From an uncultured Bacteroidaceae bacterium (GTDB taxonomy: Bacteria > Bacteroidota > Bacteroidia > Bacteroidales > Bacteroidaceae), in contig CAJGCU010000013.1 of the NCBI GenBank assembly GCA_904501945.1, forward strand, positions 1-30,419: a DNA stretch of 30,419 nucleotides. The letters are read 5' to 3'. Positions 25,352-30,419 of the stretch are shown one piece after another (position 1 is the first letter of the stretch; each line of letters begins with the position of its first letter). The translations under genes were made by a program, and so were the position numbers. Under the pieces are notes generated by a model. That model was not told the DNA's origin. It searched no databases and saw only the letters and a list, made by a program, of their open reading frames with translations.

Positions 25352-26779
25352 TTATAAAATCTGTTTCAAAAAATTTTCTTCCTTATTCTTCATTTCAATC
25401 ACCAGATTCATCTCGCCCCATGAAGGCATACGTATTATAGCTACTTCAAATGGATTAAACTCTTCTATTCCCTGCAGCCAATTAAAATCCTTAACAAAGT
25501 CCTTGTGATTCATTTTATCCATGTTCACATACACAAACAACTTGCTGTTCTTAATGTTCTCCGTATAAGCCGTCAATGGGTTTTCATCTGCGACAATACT
25601 GCTTGCTCTTTCTGAAGCAACATACAGGTTTTTATCCTGTACTCCAAATCGATATTTTTCGCCTTCACCAGCAAGCAAATATTGGTTTTCGCCTTCGTCC
25701 TGCATAGATATTCCATAAGCCTTCATGCTTTCTTTCCAATAATCCACATCTGCGAGAAAATCAGAGTTTTTCAATTCTGCGTATACTATAAATTCTGGAG
25801 AACTCATCACATTGGCAGCATTCATCTGTAATTCTATCGCCACATCGCCATCTACAGCTCTAAGCATCTGCTCAACATCTACGGCGCGTTCCAACAAGAA
25901 CAGGAATTCTTTTGCAGATTTATCCTTCTTCATCTTATCCAATAACCAGCCACCCTTTACATTTGCCACAACCCAGAAAAACAAATCATTCGATACAGAT
26001 TCAACATACTTTCCATTAATGTTGCTAAAATTCGCATTAGCCTCATCAATCAATGCCTGCGCCTTGTCTGTCCTACCCCACATTTTCGTCTTGCACAATG
26101 CTCTTCCATTCTCAAATGTCAGGCTTGCCATCATATCAAATGTATTAGTGTCAAACGATAAAGGCATAGCCGCTGTAAAGACCACGTCTCCAGTCTCGAC
26201 ACTCATACGGCTATATGCAGGAGTATTGATAAAGCAATCCCTTTCTTCCAAATTCATCAACTCATTCAACAAGCGGCTGACCATTCCTTTTCCTTTAGAC
26301 GAAGACAGAAAAAGAAGAGAACTGGCATCATAAGCGTAATGCACATCGCCCAACAACGTGCCACACATCAATCCATCTTTCTCCACAGGCTTGGTTGCTA
26401 TGCCTTGCTGCTGCAACAACAAAAGAAAATTTTCCACATCATCTTCATCAAGAACTTTCATGGTTACGCCCATAGTCTCATCACCCACCATAAAGAAATA
26501 CGAAGGAACACTGAAATCAAGCCCGATCTTCATAGGGTTTTCCATATATTCTTTCATCTTCTCAGAACCTTGACCTTCTGTCACGGCCATGAGGGCTTCA
26601 TTAAGAAAATCCATTGTTTTAGAATGCTGAAAATCACTTTTCGCAGCAAGAGATTTCAAATCTGCTCGTACGACCAATGTTGCTTCTGCTGGTATCACTT
26701 TCTGGTAGTCGCCTCCAGAACAAGAGCACAACACCATGACAATCAGCATTATTGCCACAAAACAATGATTCTTTTTCAT
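25352..26779 (-). CDS. DUF4836-like lipoprotein
   Basis: 475-residue protein with a lipoprotein signal (MKKNHCFVAIMLIVMVLCSC, lipobox Cys20), followed by YQKVIPAEATLVVRADLKSL, the recognisable opening of the DUF4836 proteins of Bacteroidales. The rest is a long mixed alpha/beta region with no catalytic motif that I can name. The function of the family is unknown. It sits 4 nt behind rsmE and abuts the ABC ATPase, so it may be the extracytoplasmic partner of that transporter; this is inference from position. The ATG at 26777-26779 is clear. Confidence 0.8.
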   Translation of the reverse strand: MKKNHCFVAIMLIVMVLCSCSGGDYQKVIPAEATLVVRADLKSLAAKSDFQHSKTMDFLNEALMAVTEGQGSEKMKEYMENPMKIGLDFSVPSYFFMVGDETMGVTMKVLDEDDVENFLLLLQQQGIATKPVEKDGLMCGTLLGDVHYAYDASSLLFLSSSKGKGMVSRLLNELMNLEERDCFINTPAYSRMSVETGDVVFTAAMPLSFDTNTFDMMASLTFENGRALCKTKMWGRTDKAQALIDEANANFSNINGKYVESVSNDLFFWVVANVKGGWLLDKMKKDKSAKEFLFLLERAVDVEQMLRAVDGDVAIELQMNAANVMSSPEFIVYAELKNSDFLADVDYWKESMKAYGISMQDEGENQYLLAGEGEKYRFGVQDKNLYVASERASSIVADENPLTAYTENIKNSKLFVYVNMDKMNHKDFVKDFNWLQGIEEFNPFEVAIIRMPSWGEMNLVIEMKNKEENFLKQIL

Positions 26780-26783
26780 TCTA

Positions 26784-27524
26784 CTATTGATTTACTAAAT
26801 TAATAATATGAGCAACAACCAGCGCTGCCGTTTCCGTTCTCAGCCGGCTCTTTCCCAAAGTCACACTTTGAAAGCCCTTTTCTTCAGCCATTTTCACCTC
26901 ATCCATAGAAAAGTCTCCTTCTGGCCCCACCATTACCAGCACATCCTCTCCACTTTTCACAGCATCTTTCAAAGGCACTTTTCCTCCCAAATCTTCTTCA
27001 TGACAATGGCAGATAAATTTCTGCTTCGTCACTCCACTCGCCTTCTCCTGTTCTTCTATCTTTTGCAGAAAAACCTTGAAATCTGTCATTTCATTCAATA
27101 CAGGCTTCCATGCCTTACGACTCTGCTTCATCGCAGACACCAAAATTTTATCCACACGCTCAGTCTTTATGACTGTTCGCTCTGACCATTGGCAACGCAA
27201 GAAAGTAAGCTCGTCAAACCCTATCTCCGTCGCTTTTTCTGCAAACCATTCCGTCCTGTCCATATTCTTTGTCGGCGCCATTGCTATATGCAGATGTGGC
27301 AACCACTGACGTTCTTGCGGCAGGACTTCTTCAATACGGTAAAGACACCTCTTCTTGGTAGCTTCAGTCACCACACCACGGTAAAACGTGCCTTGTCCGT
27401 CCATCAGCATCATCTCATCACCCATCCCCAGACGAAGTACACGAACAGCGTGCTGAGCCTCCTCTTCAGGCAACTCATTCACGCTGTCAGCATTGGGTAC
27501 ATAGAAGAAACGAATTTCTTTCAT
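26784..27524 (-). CDS. rsmE: 16S rRNA (uracil-1498-N3)-methyltransferase
   Basis: SPOUT-class enzyme that methylates U1498 of 16S rRNA using S-adenosylmethionine. The C-terminal trefoil knot is visible: MVGPEGDFS (199-206) and LGKSRLRTETA (223-233), both diagnostic, after an N-terminal PUA-like domain with HAVRVLRL near 25-32. Length 246 is typical. The frame begins one codon earlier at a TTG; the ATG at 27522-27524 (MKEIRFFY) is the better start. It is 3 nt behind tsaD. Confidence 0.95.
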   Translation of the reverse strand: MKEIRFFYVPNADSVNELPEEEAQHAVRVLRLGMGDEMMLMDGQGTFYRGVVTEATKKRCLYRIEEVLPQERQWLPHLHIAMAPTKNMDRTEWFAEKATEIGFDELTFLRCQWSERTVIKTERVDKILVSAMKQSRKAWKPVLNEMTDFKVFLQKIEEQEKASGVTKQKFICHCHEEDLGGKVPLKDAVKSGEDVLVMVGPEGDFSMDEVKMAEEKGFQSVTLGKSRLRTETAALVVAHIINLVNQ

Positions 27525-27527
27525 CAA

Positions 27528-28556
27528 TTATTTTTTTTTTACATGAGGGCTGATTCGTGCGTATGCAGGCAAATCAATCGTTGCAAAATCCTTATCCAAA
27601 TATTTGAAATAACCAGTAATGCCAATCATCGCAGCATTGTCCGTCGTATAAGAGAACTTTGGTATGAAAATCTTCCAGTGGTAACGCTTGGCATGGTCAT
27701 GAAACGCATTGCGAAGTCCATTGTTGGCACTCACACCACCTGCCACTGCCACCTGCTTGATGCCCGTGTCCTTCACGGCCTTGCGCAGCTTCTTCATCAG
27801 AATATCCACAATGGTCTTTTCCAGCGATGCTGCCAAATCCTCCTTATGATGTTCGATAAAGTCAGGGTCTTCCTTTATCCAATCTCTCAGATGATAAAGA
27901 AACGAAGTCTTCAATCCTGAAAAACTATAATCATAACCTGCTATGTCTGGCTTCGAAAACTCAAATGCGTCAGGATTGCCCTGTCTTGCCAACTTATCGA
28001 TGATAGGACCACCAGGATACCCCAAGCCCATCACCTTAGAGCACTTATCAATAGCCTCTCCTGCAGCATCATCTATGGTTTGTCCCAAGATTTCCATATC
28101 TTTATAGGAGTTCACCTTCACAATCTGACTGTTACCTCCACTCACAAGCAAACACAGATAAGGGAATGTCGGCTGGTCTTGGTCGTCCTCGCTCTCACGG
28201 ATAAAATGCGCCAGCACATGACCTTGCAAGTGATTGACATCAATCATCGGAATGCCTAAGCTCCTCGCAAACCCCTTTGCAAAGCTCACGCCAACCAAAA
28301 GACTACCCATCAAACCGGGGCCACGCGTAAAAGCCACAGCATTCAAGTCTTCCTTTGTGATACCAGCTCGCTTGATGGCAGCATCCACCACAGGCACAAT
28401 ATTCTGCTGATGAGCGCGACTGGCCAATTCTGGCACTACGCCACCATACTCCTCATGCACTGCCTGCGAAGCCGTTACATTGCTCAGCAATATTCCGTCT
28501 CTCAGCACAGCTGCACTCGTGTCATCACACGAACTCTCTATTGCTAAAATATACAT
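27528..28556 (-). CDS. tsaD: tRNA N6-threonylcarbamoyladenosine transferase
   Basis: Catalytic subunit that attaches threonylcarbamoyl to A37 of ANN-decoding tRNAs, working with TsaB, TsaE and TsaC. The 342-residue protein begins with ILAIESSCDDTS, has GGVVPELASRAH and the metal ligands His109 and His113 in NHLQGH, and later GGVSANNGLR, all signature motifs of the Kae1/TsaD family. The gene ends in a run of ten A residues in the coding strand (27531-27540), encoding the final Lys residues, an unusual homopolymer. It lies 3 nt behind map. Confidence 0.97.
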   Translation of the reverse strand: MYILAIESSCDDTSAAVLRDGILLSNVTASQAVHEEYGGVVPELASRAHQQNIVPVVDAAIKRAGITKEDLNAVAFTRGPGLMGSLLVGVSFAKGFARSLGIPMIDVNHLQGHVLAHFIRESEDDQDQPTFPYLCLLVSGGNSQIVKVNSYKDMEILGQTIDDAAGEAIDKCSKVMGLGYPGGPIIDKLARQGNPDAFEFSKPDIAGYDYSFSGLKTSFLYHLRDWIKEDPDFIEHHKEDLAASLEKTIVDILMKKLRKAVKDTGIKQVAVAGGVSANNGLRNAFHDHAKRYHWKIFIPKFSYTTDNAAMIGITGYFKYLDKDFATIDLPAYARISPHVKKK

Positions 28557-28559
28557 AAT

Positions 28560-29423
28560 TTAATAAGTTAAAATTTCCAGCCCTTCTTCTGTCATCAGAA
28601 AGGTGTGCTCCCACTGAGCTGAGTCGCTGTAATCCTCAGTCACCACCGTCCAGTCATCTTCGCTGTCTACAAACACTTTCCAGTCGCCCGCATTGATCAT
28701 CGGCTCAATCGTAAACACCATGCCTGGAACCAGCAGCATCCCCGTTCCCTTTCTGCCGTAGTGCTCCATATCAGGCTGTTCATGGAAAGCATTGCCAACC
28801 CCATGCCCGCACAGGTCACGCACGACCGTACATCCATTCTTGTGAGCATGCTGCGTAATGGCAGCAGCCGAATCACCTACAAACGTATAAGGTTTGCAAG
28901 CCGCTGCACCCACTTCAAGACATTCCTTTGCCACTTCGACGAGCCTCCGTCTTTCAGGTGTTGTATTGCCAATTATGAACATTCTGCTGGCATCAGCAAA
29001 GAAGCCGTCCACGATTGTAGTACAATCCACATTGAGAATATCGCCTTCCTCCAAAACTTCCTCATCGCTAGGGATGCCATGACACACCACCTCGTTCAAA
29101 CTGGTACAGCAACTTTTAGGGAATCCCTCATAATTGAGAGGAGCAGGAATACCGCCATGCTTAGTCGTAAAGTCATACACCAGCTGGTCAATCTCCAGCG
29201 TGGACATACCCTCGCGTATTCTTTCCGCCACATAATCCAGCACAGCCGTATTCAGCTGACCAGCCTTACGGATACCTTCAATCTGCTCTGGAGTTTTAAT
29301 CAAGTCACGCGTGGGCACCAAATAGCCTCTATTCTGAAATGCCAGAATCTTCTTGTCCATTTCAGTCAGCGGTTGCCCGCTCTTCACACGCCAATTTCTC
29401 GGGTTTTTCTTCAACAGTCCCAT
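28560..29423 (-). CDS. map: Methionine aminopeptidase, type I
   Basis: Removes the initiator methionine from new proteins. The five metal ligands are visible: Asp133 (NVDC), Asp144 (FADAS), His207 (CGHGVG), Glu240 (FTIEPM) and Glu272 (QWEHTF). The 287-residue protein has an N-terminal extension of about 40 residues (MGLLKKNPRNWRVKSGQPL) before the catalytic core, as in many Bacteroidetes and some other bacteria. The frame runs 18 codons further up, but the -7 promoter box lies within that stretch, so the ATG at 29421-29423 is the start. It is the first gene of the 8.2-kb operon that follows. Confidence 0.96.
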   Translation of the reverse strand: MGLLKKNPRNWRVKSGQPLTEMDKKILAFQNRGYLVPTRDLIKTPEQIEGIRKAGQLNTAVLDYVAERIREGMSTLEIDQLVYDFTTKHGGIPAPLNYEGFPKSCCTSLNEVVCHGIPSDEEVLEEGDILNVDCTTIVDGFFADASRMFIIGNTTPERRRLVEVAKECLEVGAAACKPYTFVGDSAAAITQHAHKNGCTVVRDLCGHGVGNAFHEQPDMEHYGRKGTGMLLVPGMVFTIEPMINAGDWKVFVDSEDDWTVVTEDYSDSAQWEHTFLMTEEGLEILTY

Positions 29424-29450
29424 TTCTTCTTGAAAGTCTTTATTGTACTG

Positions 29451-29458
29451 CAAAGTTA
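29451..29458 (-). promoter_or_regulatory. -7 promoter element of the map operon
   Basis: TAACTTTG on the minus strand, an exact TAnnTTTG match, 28 nt before the map ATG and the same octamer as upstream of the aminotransferase gene. A TTTTTG lies 24 nt further up, longer than the usual spacing. The site would drive map-tsaD-rsmE and the genes behind. Confidence 0.55.
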
Positions 29459-29519
29459 CAGACTTTTTCCCACACATCCCACCAAAAATGCCACATTCTT
29501 CAATTATTTTCAGATTTCA

Positions 29520-29551
29520 TTTGTTCAAATCACTTTCTTTTACGAATTTTG
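29520..29551 (+). promoter_or_regulatory. Promoter of the DUF4738-like lipoprotein gene
   Basis: TTTG (29520-29523), 20 nt, then GAATTTTG (29544-29551), which differs from TAnnTTTG only at the first base. The spacing equals that of the rpoD promoter. The start site would be near 29558, about 23 nt before the ATG. Confidence 0.5.
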
Positions 29552-29580
29552 CAGTCATAACTACCAAAACCGAAATATCG

Positions 29581-30168
29581 ATGAAAACATTGAAAACAGC
29601 AATCATCACATTGCTCACATTGGCAGCCATATCATGTACAGGCGACAAAGCCCCTGCAATTCCAGAACGCATTGTAGAAGACGTCGATACGGAGACAGGC
29701 GTCATCTCCCTGCGCGACTACAGCATATCTGACACCATTGCCATAGGAGGAAAAATCTTCAACTACACTTATACGCTCGAACACGTTGACACTTTGCCCA
29801 CCCTCATCAATCCGCAAGGACTTGAATATCATGAAAGCAGAGTCAGCATCAAGGTATCACGTGGCGACGAGCAAATATTCAACAAGAAATTTTTGAAGAA
29901 CAACTTTAAAGACATTGTACCTGCCGATTTCTTAAAGACATCCACAATGGTTGGAGTGAACTATAACTTCACCAAACGAGACGAAGACCGTTCTGCGCTC
30001 TATTTCATCGTTACAGTAGGCGACCCAGACGAGACATCCGACATGGTATTTCCACTCGAAGTTAAAATCGCGCCAGATGGTTCTTACTCCATCAAGAAAG
30101 CTGAAAATCTTGAAACAGCACCTATCAGCACAGGGTTGAACATCGACCCAAGCGAAGACGCTGTATAA
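29581..30168 (+). CDS. Lipoprotein, probably DUF4738 family
   Basis: 195-residue exported lipoprotein: MKTLKTAIITLLTLAAISC with lipobox Cys19. The mature part is beta-rich and resembles the DUF4738 proteins of Prevotella and Bacteroides; I believe the match but cannot check it. No catalytic motif is visible and the function is unknown. The frame is open for 46 codons upstream, but the promoter and signal peptide place the start at the ATG at 29581-29583. It is transcribed away from map and is followed by a good terminator, so it is a single-gene unit. Confidence 0.75.
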   Translation: MKTLKTAIITLLTLAAISCTGDKAPAIPERIVEDVDTETGVISLRDYSISDTIAIGGKIFNYTYTLEHVDTLPTLINPQGLEYHESRVSIKVSRGDEQIFNKKFLKNNFKDIVPADFLKTSTMVGVNYNFTKRDEDRSALYFIVTVGDPDETSDMVFPLEVKIAPDGSYSIKKAENLETAPISTGLNIDPSEDAV

Positions 30169-30180
30169 CGATTCAATACA

Positions 30181-30212
30181 AGCGGCACATTCATTTGGGA
30201 TGTGCCGTTTTC
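30181..30212 (+). terminator. Intrinsic terminator after the lipoprotein gene
   Basis: Stem CGGCACAT (30183-30190) with ATGTGCCG (30200-30207), extended by a G-U and an A-T pair, then TTTTCTTT. It lies about 15 nt after the stop codon. Confidence 0.8.
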
Positions 30213-30419
30213 TTTATGCTTCATGGCTGAACAAGTTACAGCGTTGCAGCGCTACAGTTCTTTTAAAAACCATTACCCAATGCGCCACATACCGGTCCCA
30301 TAATAGTATTATTCTTATAACTTATTAATTATTAAATATTTATATAATATATAGTTATAGTAACTATAGATATTATTAGACATTTTTCAAAAATGACAAA
30401 TGCATTTTTGAACTGTAGC
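30213..30419. other. AT-rich right edge with palindromes and a short open frame
   Basis: No gene is certain. A 26-codon plus-strand frame (30223-30303, MAEQVTALQRYSSF and so on) covers three near-identical octamers, TTACAGCG, TTGCAGCG, CTACAGTT (30236-30259). Further right lie a palindrome, TATAGTTA (30350-30357) with TAACTATA (30361-30368), and a hairpin, TCAAAAATG (30387-30395) with CATTTTTGA (30403-30411). The second could be the leader or a terminator of a gene beyond the window. Confidence 0.4.

Noticed and set aside
28761..29732. Plus-strand open frame of 323 codons
   Set aside because: It covers map in antisense and runs through the divergent promoter region into the lipoprotein start.
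1..30419. tRNA, rRNA, CRISPR array or intact insertion sequence
   Set aside because: I looked for the T-loop motif, conserved rRNA blocks, regularly spaced repeats and transposase motifs and found none; a tool-based search could still reveal a divergent case.

Overview
The window is a piece of a Bacteroidales chromosome, most likely Prevotellaceae. Three things point there: a short primary sigma factor of about 289 residues; promoters of the Bacteroidetes type (TAnnTTTG at -7, in two cases with a TTG or TTTTG element exactly 20 nt upstream); and Bacteroidales families such as a DUF4836-like lipoprotein, a probable DUF4738 lipoprotein, a clostripain lipoprotein and a PqqD/S26-peptidase/HprK-like trio. 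Genus assignment is inference. No rRNA, tRNA, CRISPR array or intact insertion sequence was seen.

Layout. 1-605: 3' end of an unrecognised plus-strand gene, closed by a strong hairpin shared with valS. 670-5906 (minus): operon of an aminotransferase, a LolC/E-type permease and valS. 6032-7185 (plus): a divergent pair, N-carbamoylputrescine amidase and a small membrane protein. 7397-8887 (minus): a secreted DUF187/GH10-like glycosyl hydrolase. 9046-15247 (minus): a tightly packed series of a secreted small protein, a clostripain lipoprotein, an HprK-like kinase, an S26-like peptidase, a PqqD-like protein, ung, an SGNH hydrolase and a phospholipase D/cardiolipin synthase. 15348-16217 (minus): rpoD. 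16340-18555 (minus): a frameshifted orphan piece of a phage-type polyvalent protein. 18556-19370: no clear gene, but a promoter, several stems and a terminator that together suggest a minus-strand RNA of about 310 nt. 19371-20894 (minus): htrA/degP. 21181-29423 (minus): an 8.2-kb run with almost no spacers, holding map, tsaD, rsmE, a DUF4836-like lipoprotein, an ABC ATPase and permease, an AmgK-like kinase fused to a RapZ C-terminal domain, and a MurU-like nucleotidyltransferase. 29581-30168 (plus): a lipoprotein and its terminator, followed by about 200 bp of AT-rich palindromic DNA to the window edge.

How the genes fit together. Most are housekeeping genes for translation (valS, tsaD, rsmE, map), transcription (rpoD), DNA repair (ung) and envelope upkeep (htrA, permeases, cardiolipin synthase, the MurNAc-recycling pair). 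Three things are worth following up. The first is the AmgK-RapZ fusion beside a MurU-like enzyme, which suggests amino-sugar sensing built into a peptidoglycan-recycling kinase. The second is the PqqD/S26/HprK-like trio with a clostripain and a secreted small protein, which looks like a peptide-modification or export system without an obvious precursor. The third is the candidate structured RNA upstream of the polyvalent-protein remnant.
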